Source: Bacteroidales bacterium (lineage in GTDB: Bacteria; Bacteroidota; Bacteroidia; Bacteroidales; JAAUTT01). Taken from it: DNA of 15,552 nucleotides. Below are positions 8,438 to 15,552 of the stretch, piece by piece (the first letter of the stretch is position 1; each line of letters starts with the position of its first letter). Under the pieces are notes generated by a model. That model had not been told where the DNA came from. It saw only the letters and a list, made by a program, of their open reading frames with translations, and searched no databases. The DNA is taken from the NCBI GenBank assembly GCA_012031335.1, contig JAAUTT010000018.1, positions 1 to 15,552 of the forward strand, written 5' to 3'. The position numbers and the translations under genes are program-made.

Positions 8438-8820
8438 ATGTTGATAGCAAAGAAATTAGGCATCTGGATGGATTATTCCAATGCCCGTTTGATAGAGTTT
8501 ACCAATTTTTCGTTTACAAGCAACATTATCAAGAGCAGCTTTACACACGACGAAAAAGACAAAAAAGTCTTGAGAAAAGCGAAAACCTGATGCACAATAA
8601 GGAACAACATCAGCATTCGGAATACTTTAAAAGGATAGCAGGGAAAATTCAAAATTTCACCGACATTTTGCTTTTTGGTCCTACCGATGCCAAGACAGAA
8701 TTATATAACATTTTAAAAAAGGATCATCGCTTTTCAAGTATACATTTAGAAGTAAAACCGACGGATAATATGACTGACAATCAGCAGGAAATATTCGTCA
8801 GAGCCCATTTTACCAAATAG
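8438..8820 (+). CDS. Small eRF1-like/host-attachment-type protein of Bacteroidota (one frame break at 8561-8566)
   Basis: The gene starts MLIAKKLGIWMDYSNARLIE, a typical first strand and turn of bacterial eRF1-domain-1-like ('host attachment' or baeRF-type) proteins. The first frame stops at 8590 after 50 codons. The remainder lies in another frame from about 8570 to 8820, including YFKRIAGKIQNFTDILLFGP, then TDAKTELYNIL and a C-terminal FVRAHFTK. Adding one A to the A6 run at 8561-8566 yields a continuous 127-aa protein with the linker KSLEKSENLMHNKEQ. The ATG at 8590 overlaps the first stop (TGATG) but is internal to the repaired protein. I recall similar single-domain proteins in Bacteroidota next to YtxH and BON genes. 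Its function is unknown. The family link rests on the GIWMD...LLFGPTDAK pattern and is moderate. Confidence 0.65.
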
Positions 8821-8870
8821 TTAGACATTAAGTTTGTTATTGTTTCACAATCAAATTAATCATCCATATT

Positions 8871-9122
8871 ATGAACTCAGGAAAAATATTGTTGGGAGTT
8901 TTGGCAGGTGTAGCAGCAGGTGCTGTTTTGGGAGTATTACTTGCCCCGGACAAAGGTTCGGATACCCGAAAGAAAATTGCCCGTAAGGGTGGAGATTATA
9001 CAGATTCTTTAAAGAACAAATTCAACGATTTGTTAGACACGGTTTATGAGCATTTTGACAAGGCTAAAGGAGAGTTTTCCGATCGTAACGTGCAGGAAAA
9101 ATCGCCTTTCAAGGAAGCGTAA
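8871..9122 (+). CDS. YtxH domain-containing protein
   Basis: 83 aa. An N-terminal glycine/alanine-rich membrane helix (residues 5-25, ILLGVLAGVAAGAVLGVLLA) runs into the diagnostic APDKGSDTRKKI turn, followed by an amphipathic, charged helix (about 38-70). This is the standard YtxH architecture: a single anchor with a cytoplasmic helical tail, associated with envelope or general stress in other bacteria. The molecular role is not known. It begins 50 bp after the preceding gene. Family call is secure, function is not. Confidence 0.88.
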   Translation: MNSGKILLGVLAGVAAGAVLGVLLAPDKGSDTRKKIARKGGDYTDSLKNKFNDLLDTVYEHFDKAKGEFSDRNVQEKSPFKEA

Positions 9123-9144
9123 GAATTATATCACGAAAATTCCG

Positions 9145-9157
9145 ACCGGGAGCCGGT
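9145..9157. other. Short GC hairpin in the YtxH-cupin gap
   Basis: ACCGG (9145-9149) and CCGGT (9153-9157) form a perfect stem with a three-base loop in the 113-bp gap between the YtxH and cupin-like genes. No T-run follows. It could be a stability element or the palindromic core of an operator. Confidence 0.25.
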
Positions 9158-9235
9158 GTGGATAAAGGTTGAATACCTGATCCTGATTTAAATCAAGTAC
9201 ATGTTTAGGCAAATAAAACAATCCAAACAATAAAA

Positions 9236-9637
9236 ATGATGGAAAAAATGGCTATCATGAACAACATTCAAACACCGATAAATGACTTTTCACCATGTGC
9301 CGGGTTTCCGGCGTTATTGGCAAAGTTTAGGAACAATCACTCCTGGAAAGAAATTGAACTTAAATCGGTAATCCTTCTAAAAAGTCCTGCAAAGAACATT
9401 TTGCTAACTGCTTTGAATCAAGGTTGTGAGGTTACTTCGTTTCATCAAAGCAACACAATTAGTTTTAACATAATAGAAGGCTGCTTAAAATTTAAATCTT
9501 CTAAAAATGCAGTAACCCTAAATTCTGGTGAATTACTTGAATTGAACGGAAAAATCAGCTATAAGCTAACTGCAAGCGAAAACACAGTTTTTGTGACAAC
9601 CATCAGCAGGGATCCTTTCAGAACAATGGTGAATTAA
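9236..9637 (+). CDS. Cupin-like beta-barrel protein without metal-binding His residues
   Basis: 133 aa from the first of several in-frame starts (ATG 9236, 9239, 9248 and 9257); the true start is uncertain because none has a clear ribosome site. After a helical N-terminus (PCAGFPALLAKFRNNHSWKE) come alternating short strands: SVILLKSPAKNILLTALNQG, SNTISFNIIEGCLKFKSS, AVTLNSGELLELNG and KLTASENTVFVTTIS. This pattern fits the single-domain cupin fold. The usual HxH...E metal ligands of cupin motif 1 are absent (the spot reads TSFHQSNTISF), so metal-dependent catalysis is unlikely and a sensor or binding role is possible. No signal peptide. It sits 12 bp before a membrane-protein gene, so cotranscription is likely. 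The fold is inferred from strand pattern only. Confidence 0.55.
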   Translation: MMEKMAIMNNIQTPINDFSPCAGFPALLAKFRNNHSWKEIELKSVILLKSPAKNILLTALNQGCEVTSFHQSNTISFNIIEGCLKFKSSKNAVTLNSGELLELNGKISYKLTASENTVFVTTISRDPFRTMVN

Positions 9638-9649
9638 CCTGTGTAAATT

Positions 9650-10000
9650 ATGAATAACATGGACGATCATACAACAATATTTGAATCTCTTATTGAAAAA
9701 ACGGCCGATTATAGCAAAGTAAGCTATCAAATGATGAAGCTGACTGCACTCGATAAAGTTTCGGAAACAGTATCGTCGCTTGTCCCCAAAATAGTCGTTT
9801 TTGCATTAGCATCCTCTTTCCTGCTTTTCTTCAATTTGGGATTAGCTTTCTGGATAGGCTTAATGATGGGCTCTACTTTTCATGGTTTTTTTATTGTTGC
9901 TGCTTTTTATGCTTTTGCAGGTATAGTGTTTCGGGTATTTATGTATAACTGGTTAAAAAATGTAATAGGAAACCATATAATTAAAACGGTTCTAAAATAA
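9650..10000 (+). CDS. Small two-helix membrane protein, phage_holin_3_6/holin-X type
   Basis: 116 aa. A soluble amphipathic N-terminus (about 1-40, TIFESLIEKTADYSKVSYQM) precedes two transmembrane helices (about 47-68 and 72-98), then a short basic tail (YNWLKNVIGNHIIK). This is the layout of 'putative holin-X/phage holin family' proteins that recur in Bacteroidota envelope clusters. Despite the name there are no phage genes nearby, so lysis is unlikely; a membrane-shaping or stress function is more plausible. It is packed 12 bp after the cupin-like gene and 5 bp before the next gene. Confidence 0.7.
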   Translation: MNNMDDHTTIFESLIEKTADYSKVSYQMMKLTALDKVSETVSSLVPKIVVFALASSFLLFFNLGLAFWIGLMMGSTFHGFFIVAAFYAFAGIVFRVFMYNWLKNVIGNHIIKTVLK

Positions 10001-10005
10001 ACAAT

Positions 10006-10410
10006 ATGGAAACAATCACTAATAGAGCCGAATTAAAAAATGCTGTTCGCTTGCTGGAGATCGAACAAGGAATAAAGGGCCGGGAATTAAAAGAACAGTT
10101 TCAAAAGGCTTACGACAGCTTAAAACCTGTAAGTATATTTAAAAGCATAACGAAGGATGTCGTTTCCTCGCCGAACCTCATCGGTAATATCCTGGCAACA
10201 ACCATAAGCCTGACAACAGGGTTTTACACCAACAAAATAATTGTTGGCACGTCGGCCGGTATTATGCGAAAATTACTTGGTTCGGTTGTCCAATCAGGCG
10301 TTACGGCTTTTATAGCACGTCACCCGGAAGCACTAACCTCTGCCGGTAAGTTTATTTCGCAATTAATTACATCAAGGAAAAAGAGAGATCCGCTTACCAT
10401 GCAAACATAA
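10006..10410 (+). CDS. Uncharacterised 134-aa protein of the envelope cluster
   Basis: I do not recognise a named family. The N-terminal third is a charged, helical segment (AELKNAVRLLEIEQGIKGRE). A moderately hydrophobic centre follows (about 55-85, SSPNLIGNILATTISLTTGF) that could associate with the membrane, then a further helix (GSVVQSGVTAFIARHPEALT), ending in a basic tail (TSRKKRD). No signal peptide. It lies 5 bp after the holin-X-type gene and 13 bp before the permease, so it almost certainly shares their mRNA and may work with the small membrane protein. Confidence 0.65.
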   Translation: METITNRAELKNAVRLLEIEQGIKGRELKEQFQKAYDSLKPVSIFKSITKDVVSSPNLIGNILATTISLTTGFYTNKIIVGTSAGIMRKLLGSVVQSGVTAFIARHPEALTSAGKFISQLITSRKKRDPLTMQT

Positions 10411-10423
10411 ATGTAAGGACTTC

Positions 10424-11525
10424 ATGCAAGACATTGATTATAAAATTCCATTTTCTGTGAGGGTGCCCATTTTCCTGGTTGGTTTATACGCACTTATATC
10501 CATGTTATATATTGCCCAGGAAATCATCCTGCCAATAATATTCTCGGTTATACTCGCCATTTTACTTCAACCGCTTGTGGATTTCTTTGTACGGATAAAA
10601 ATAAACCGGTTAATAGCCATTGTTTTAACTTTGGTTCTAACTTTTATTGTTTTTGCGGGCATTGGACTTCTTCTGTTTACCCAGGTAAATGAATTCGGCG
10701 AATCGTGGCCTGTTTTAGTCGATAAGTTTACGGAAATGTTAAACCAGTCCATTACCTGGCTGGCAGGTTATCTGGACATTAAGCCGGCAAAGATTCACCA
10801 ATGGATTACAGACTCAAAAACCGATATACTTAATTCGAGCAGTGCAGCCATTGGGCAGATGCTTATGTCGTTTGGAAACGGCCTATTGATATTGTTGCTC
10901 GTTCCTGTCTATATTTTTATGCTTTTTATATTACAAACCACTGATCCTCGATTTTATTAAGCGGCTTTTTGGTAAAACACATCAGGTTAAGGTGAGCCAA
11001 ATTGTTACCCAAACAAAAAAAGTTATTCAGAATTATCTGGTGGGTCTGGTTATAGAAGCCTTTATTATTGCCATTTTATACATAGCTGCACTTATGATCC
11101 TTGGCGTTAAATTCGCTATACTACTGGGAATTGTAGGCGCTATCCTGAATGTTATCCCATATATAGGAGGCCTGGTTGGGGTAGCCTTACCCATGATTGT
11201 TGCCATCGCTACCAAAGAATCGGGATGGTACGCTATTTATGTTTTGATAATATTTTATATCATTCAGCTTATCGACAACAACTATATTGTTCCCAAGGTA
11301 GTTGCCTCAAAGGTTAAGATCAACGCACTCTTTTCTATAATCGTTGTAATTGCAGGAAATGCTTTGTGGGGTATTTCAGGAATGTTTCTTTCCATACCCT
11401 TGCTTGCTATCATCAAACTTATTTGTGACCAGGTGGAACCGTTAAAACCCTGGGGCTTTTTATTGGGCGATACCATGCCCCGGTTAACAATCAAACCCAT
11501 TTTTAAAAAAATAAAAGATATATGA
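10424..11525 (+). CDS. AI-2E family transporter (UPF0118), one frame break at 10923-10927
   Basis: Polytopic membrane permease. The first part (10424-10960) gives a helix pair (VRVPIFLVGLYALISMLYIA and EIILPIIFSVILAILLQPLV), a third helix, and a soluble segment with helices (VNEFGESWPVLVDKFTEML). The second part continues KVIQNYLVGLVIEAFIIAIL, then the family hallmark GIVGAILNVIPYIGGLVGVA and LIQLIDNNYIVPKVVASKV-type text. Removing one T from T5 at 10923-10927 joins them through MLLYYKPLILDFIKRLFGK, giving about 366 aa, normal for the family. Members include exporters of unknown small molecules and Na+/H+ antiporters; autoinducer export cannot be assumed. The stop overlaps the GH130 start by 4 bp (ATGA, 11522-11525), implying translational coupling. 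Confidence 0.88.
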
Positions 11526-12557
11526 TATATGTTAAAAAGGAAGGTGTACTGCTTGAAAAAACAAACCTTGAATTCGAAAACGATGGAGTTTTGAATCCCG
11601 CTGCCATCAGGGAAGGAGACAGTGTACACATGTTTTACAGGGCTGTGGAAAAAGGAAACCGTTCCAGTATAGGTTATTGCAGACTGGATGGCCCTTTAAC
11701 AGTAGTCGAAAGATGGGATAAACCTTTCATCATTCCCGAATACGATTATGAATCGCAAGGTGTGGAAGACGCCCGGATCACCAAAATTGGCGATACTTAC
11801 TACCTTACCTATACCGGTTACGACGGGATCAATGCCCGCGGTGCACTAGCCACATCAAAAGGATTTAAAAAAATTCACAAAGCATGGCGTTATTGTTCCG
11901 CCTATCACCTATGCCGAATTTGTTTTCCGTGCAGAAACTGCCGGACAGGTAAACGAAAATTATTACCGCAACCATAAGTTTTATTATCAGGATGCCGACC
12001 CGGATAAAAAAATTATGCTGTGGGGATAAAAAACGTTATTTTTCTTTCCCAGAAAAATTAATGGTAACCTGGTTTTCCTTCACCGTATCAGGCCTGGTAT
12101 TCAGCTTGTATCGGTAACTTCCATGGAAACGCTTACAAAAGAATTCTGGGATCAGTATTTTCTGAACCTGCAGGATCAAATAGTGCTGGATCCGTTGCAT
12201 CAACATGAGTCGAGCTATATTGGCAGTGGCTGTCCTCCGATAGAAACCAAACATGGCTGGTTACTGATTTACCATGGTGTGGAAGAAACAAAGCAAGGAC
12301 TTGTGTATTCGGCATGCGCTGCACTGCTGGATTTGAACAATCCGCTGAAAGAACTTTCACGTTTGCCATATCCCTTGTTCGCCCCCGAATACGAGTGGGA
12401 GCTCACCGGTGAAGTAAATAATGTTGTTTTCCCAACCGGAACAGCTGTGTTTGGTAGCACCCTTTTTATTTATTATGGTGCAGCCGACAGTCAGATTGCC
12501 TGTGCCTCGGTTAATCTGCCTGCACTGGTAGATGAATTGTTAACTTATAGAAAATAA
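11522..12557 (+). CDS. GH130-family mannoside phosphorylase/glycosidase (several homopolymer frame breaks)
   Basis: A five-bladed beta-propeller enzyme of glycoside hydrolase family 130, whose members mostly phosphorolyse beta-mannosides. Visible features are EGVLLEKTNLEFENDGVLNP, an MFYRAV strand, and YESQGVEDARI with the candidate general acid D83. The second half has HESSYIGSGCPPIETKHGW, LIYHGVEE, PEYEWELTGEVNNVVFPTGT and IYYGAADSQIACA. The first frame ends at 11977. Removing one A at 11867-11873 restores KKFTKHGVIVPPITYAEFVF. Removing one base each from G4 (12022-12025), A6 (12028-12033) and T5 (12039-12043) turns an in-frame TAA into WDKNVIFFPRKINGN. The repaired protein is about 343 aa, of family-typical length. 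No signal peptide, so it is cytoplasmic. Coupled to the permease upstream and 2 bp from the glycosyltransferase start. The exact substrate is unknown. Confidence 0.88.
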
Positions 12558-12559
12558 AA

Positions 12560-15068
12560 ATGAAAGATATAACGATGGCTTTTAAAAATTGACAACATCT
12601 TGAATAAGCATGAATTATTTGACATTGATAATTTCATCGGTCCGAATAAAGAGCCCGATTACCATAGTAAAGAACCGGATACCGCTAACCCTGAAAATAC
12701 TGCAGAGGTCCTTTTTTTAACCTCGTATCCACCCAGAGAGTGCGGTATTGCAACGTATTCACAGGATTTAATCCGGGCGCTGAATAATAAATTCGATCAT
12801 TCCTTTACATTGAGGGTATGCGCCCTTGAAAACGGCGATTCCAAATTCAATTATCCTGAGGAAGTAAAATATACATTCAATACAACTTCAGCACCGGACT
12901 ATGCTAAATTAGCCTGTATTATCAACAACGACAGCCAGATAAAATTGGTGCTGATTCAGCATGAATTCGGATTCTTTGCCAAACAGGAACAAAGTTTTCA
13001 GCAATTTATATATGAGCTTTCGAAACCGGTAGTCATTGTTTTTCATACCGTTCTGCCAAATCCCGACCAGGCTCTTAGAACAAAGGTACGCAACATTGCT
13101 GCTTTCTGTAAATCCTTCATTGTTATGACCAGGAATTCGGCCAATATCCTTATGAAGGATTACGGTGTGCCATTGGAAAACATATCGGTTATCGCCCATG
13201 GTACCCATCTGGTGCCGCATTTAGGGAAGAATTTTTTGAAATTAAAATATAAACTGAAGGATAGAAAAGTGCTTACTACTTTCGGTTTGCTAAGTTCGGG
13301 GAAAAGTATTGAAACAACCATCGATGCCTTGCCAGCTATTGTTAAGCAATGCCCGGAGGTTATTTTCCTTGTGATTGGAAAAACCCATCCTGAAGTTGTA
13401 AAATCCGAAGGCGAAAAATATCGCCATAGCCTGGAAGCCAAAGTAAAACTCTTTCATCTGGAGAACCATGTAAAATTCATAAACAACTATCTGGCACTGC
13501 CAGATTTACTGGAATATCTTCAGCTTACCGATATTTACCTCTTCACCACCAACGATCCCAATCAGGCAGTAAGCGGAACGTTTGCCTACGCCATGAGTTG
13601 TGCCTGCCCTATTATCTCTACACCCATTCCCCATGCAAAGGAAGAACTAACGAGTGATAAAGGAATCATTATCGATTTCAGGAATTCGCATCAGCTGGCA
13701 AACGCTGTAATAAAACTGATTATGGACGAACCCTTACGGAAGAATATCAGTTCAAACACCTTGCAGAAAATAGTTGCCACAGCCTGGGAAAACTCGGCTA
13801 TTGCACATGCGATGCTCTTTGATAACGTGCTCGGCAAAAAATTTGAGATTCGGTATAATATGCCTGTTGTTTCCCTGGACCATATGAAAAGAATGACCAC
13901 TGAAACAGGTATCATTCAATTTTCGAAAGTCAATCAACCCGATATAAGCACAGGCTATACACTGGATGATAATGCCAGAGCGCTTATAGCAAGCTGTATG
14001 TATTTCAGGTTAAATGGGGACTTCGAAACTATAGGCGAGATAAGCAAATATCTGCGCTTTCTAGCCCATTGCCAGCAACCAGCCGGAAACTTCCTCAATT
14101 ATGTGGATAAGGACCTGAAGTTTACTGATCAAAATGGGGAAACTAATCTCGAGGACTCCAACGGTCGTGCTTTGTGGGCTTTGGGTTATCTTCTATCCCT
14201 GAAAGATGAATTGCCTGTTGACATGATAAATGAAGCAGAAAGAATTATTTGCAATTTTCTCGAATGCTTGCCAACGGTTCATTCCACCCGGGCGATGGCC
14301 TTTTCTATCAAAGGTTTATATTATTACCAGCAAACAAAAAAATCTCCCAAAATATTAAATCTCATCTCCACTTTTGCCAACCGGCTTGTTCAAATGTATA
14401 AACACGAATCGGATACCAGCTGGAACTGGTTTGAGAGTTATCTTACCTATGCCAACAGCATTCTGCCCGAGGCCATGTTATATGCATGGGAATTAACAGG
14501 TAATGTAATTTACAGGGATATTGCCGTGGCATCGTTCGATTTTCTGTTATCTCAAACATTTAACGAAAACGGTATTGAAGTCATTTCCAATAAAAAGTGG
14601 TTAAAAAAAGGCGAAGAAGCCGGCAGGCATGGCGAACAACCCATTGATGTAGCATACACAGTTATGACCCTGGGTAAATTCTACGATATTTTAAAAGTTG
14701 AATCTTACTACGATAAAATGGTGATCGCATTCAATTGGTTTCTGGGTAAAAACAGGCAACATCAGATTATTTACAACCCGTGTACAGGCGGCTGTTACGA
14801 CGGACTTGAAGAAACGCATGTAAATTTGAACCAGGGAGCCGAATCAACAGTAAGCTACCTGATGGCGAGGATGACGATGGATAAATACATTAAACCAGAA
14901 AATGTATTGTCACAACAACCGATGGTACTGATTTCAAAGTTATCACTGAAGCAGGTGGAAATTACAGCAACTACAAATCCTTCACCGGCATTTAATGCAT
15001 ACTACTTTGTTACAAATTCTTATGGAATAACAAAAAAAGAATTGGAATACCCGGAAATATCCGAATGA
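12560..15068 (+). CDS. Two-domain glycosyltransferase: GT4-like domain fused to an alpha/alpha-toroid domain
   Basis: About 835 aa if started at ATG 12560 (or 830 from ATG 12575), assuming one extra A in A5 at 12584-12588, which gives MAFKIDNILNKHELFDID. Without repair only a TTG at 12600 is available (822 aa). Numbered from that TTG: a GT-B N-terminal Rossmann domain (VLFLTSYPPRECGIATYSQD, about 36-60), then a GT4 C-domain (GLLSSGKSIETTIDALP, FLVIGKTHPE, and NQAVSGTFAYAMSCACPIIS near 321-340). At the retaining-GT EX7E position I read Q322 and Y330 instead of two Glu. From about 425 onward there is an alpha-helical toroid with YTLDDNARAL, LEDSNGRALWALGY, WNWFESYLTYANSILPEAM and EQPIDVAYT, resembling glycoside-processing toroids. 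It follows the GH130 gene by 2 bp. Probably builds or trims the glycan that GH130 phosphorolyses. The product is unknown. Confidence 0.82.
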
Positions 15069-15131
15069 TGTAACTTATTCCCGGAGCTGTGTAACACATT
15101 TCAACAATTAAATCATCAATTTTATAGGGAT

Positions 15132-15160
15132 ATGGAAATCAATCCACAATTCCATTTTTT
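15132..15160 (+). terminator. Candidate rho-independent terminator after the glycosyltransferase
   Basis: ATGGAA (15132-15137) pairs with TTCCAT (15150-15155), with one further pair inside after a mismatch, and the stem runs directly into T6 (15155-15160). It lies about 65 bp past the glycosyltransferase stop. The stem is short and A/T-rich, so strength is doubtful, but placement is right for the end of the long operon. Confidence 0.45.
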
Positions 15161-15220
15161 ACAGATGAAATATCCATGATCCGAAGATACCGCCAAAAGC
15201 GTTAAACCAAAACATCATGG

Positions 15221-15242
15221 CTTCCTGCCCGACGGCAAGAAG
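15221..15242. other. Hairpin in the leader of the BON gene
   Basis: CTTCCTGCC (15221-15229) and GGCAAGAAG (15234-15242) pair at eight of nine positions around a CGAC loop, about 35 bases upstream of the BON ATG. With no T-tract it is more likely a leader RNA structure or operator than a terminator. Confidence 0.35.
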
Positions 15243-15278
15243 GTTCGATACGATCTTTATAATTAAAATTTTGTACCT

Positions 15279-15552
15279 ATGAAAAACAATGAAGAATTGC
15301 AAAGAGATGTTCAGGATGCCATTAAATGGGAACCACTGTTAAAAGCCGCTGAAATTGGTGTAACTGCCAAAGATGGTGTTGTAACTTTAACAGGAACAGT
15401 GAATAGTTATTTAAAAAAATCGGAAGCTGAAGAAGCAGCAAAAAATGTTTCAGGGGTAAAAGCAGTTGTCGAAAAAATAGAGATCAATTTTGGAAATATG
15501 ATTGCCACTGACGACAACAAATTGCTTCAGCTATTTAAATGCTTTAAATGGA
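15279..15552 (+). CDS. BON domain-containing protein (3' partial)
   Basis: The start MKNNEELQRDVQDAIKWEPL is followed by the BON core: AAEIGVTAKDGVVTLTGTV, then a helix (KKSEAEEAAKNVSGVKAVVE) and the closing strand KIEINF. BON domains bind phospholipid or envelope surfaces and occur in OsmY-like stress proteins. Bacteroidota homologues I recall carry two or three such domains, and the window ends as the second begins. The last stretch reads NKLLQLFKCFKW as given. Adding one base at each of the short runs near 15519-15521, 15534-15536 and 15543-15545 would give NKIASAILNAFKW, the usual start of the next repeat. I see no signal peptide, so cytoplasmic location is likely. Confidence 0.85.
   Translation, partial: MKNNEELQRDVQDAIKWEPLLKAAEIGVTAKDGVVTLTGTVNSYLKKSEAEEAAKNVSGVKAVVEKIEINFGNMIATDDNKLLQLFKCFKW

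Larger units (their letters stand above)
15069..15278. other. Intergenic region between the glycosyltransferase and BON genes
   Basis: 210 bp with no coding frame of note. It contains a terminator-like hairpin (15132-15160) and a second, GC-richer hairpin (15221-15242) close to the BON start. The BON gene therefore probably belongs to a separate transcript with its own leader. Confidence 0.45.

Noticed and set aside
9650..10000. Prophage remnant suggested by the holin-type protein
   Set aside because: No endolysin, structural, integrase or attachment-site features nearby; the holin-X label is generic for small two-helix membrane proteins in stress clusters.
10424..11525. Quorum-sensing role suggested by the AI-2E family name
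   Set aside because: The family is broad, many members transport other solutes or ions, and no luxS or receptor gene is in the window.
12123..12557. Independent 144-aa gene starting at ATG 12123
   Set aside because: The sequence is the C-terminal half of the GH130 enzyme, in the same frame as the repaired upstream half, and the ATG is an internal Met.
1..15552. CRISPR arrays, tRNA or rRNA genes, insertion sequences
   Set aside because: No regularly spaced repeats, cloverleaf-like or rRNA-like segments, transposase-like frames or terminal inverted repeats were seen on reading through both strands.

Overview
The window looks like a chromosomal segment of a Bacteroidota bacterium; order and genus cannot be fixed from sequence alone. 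The grounds are moderate GC, almost no Shine-Dalgarno sites, TAnnTTTG-type promoter elements, a Bacteroidota-style lipoprotein adaptor, and the family composition. Every gene I can support is on the + strand.

Left half (1-8051): a heavy-metal efflux locus. In order it holds a CusC/TolC-type outer-membrane channel (5' end cut off by the window), a CusB-type periplasmic adaptor with an N-terminal Cys/Met/His metal-binding module and a C-terminal DUF3347 module, a CusA/CzcA-type RND pump, and a second lipoprotein adaptor of CzcB type. Together they would form a tripartite pump moving metal ions from periplasm or cytoplasm across the outer membrane. The adaptor modules suggest Cu/Ag, while the pump carries the complete Asp-Asp-Glu motif of CzcA-type divalent-cation pumps.

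A 386-bp non-coding stretch (8052-8437) with dyads and two perfect TAnnTTTG boxes separates this from the right half (8438-15552). That half is a tight series of envelope/stress-type and carbohydrate genes: a 127-residue protein like the N-terminal domain of bacterial eRF1-like/host-attachment proteins, a YtxH protein, a cupin-like protein, a small two-helix membrane protein of holin-X type, an uncharacterised 134-aa protein, an AI-2E-family permease, a GH130 mannoside phosphorylase-type enzyme overlapping the permease by 4 bp, a large GT4 glycosyltransferase fused to an alpha/alpha-toroid domain, and the start of a BON-domain protein. The likely core is a GH130 + two-domain glycosyltransferase + permease unit that makes or recycles an unidentified, possibly mannose-based, glycan. 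The product is inference.

A striking property of the window is the number of single-base frame changes, nearly all in homopolymer runs: A7 at 2760, A7 at 5058, T4 at 5278, T6 at 6650, A6 at 8561, T5 at 10923, A7 at 11867, G4/A6/T5 at 12022-12043, A5 at 12584, and three short runs at 15519-15545. Undoing each change by one base restores a full-length, family-typical protein. The simplest reading is homopolymer-length error in the assembly rather than mass pseudogenisation, so I annotate whole genes across these sites and mark each break.
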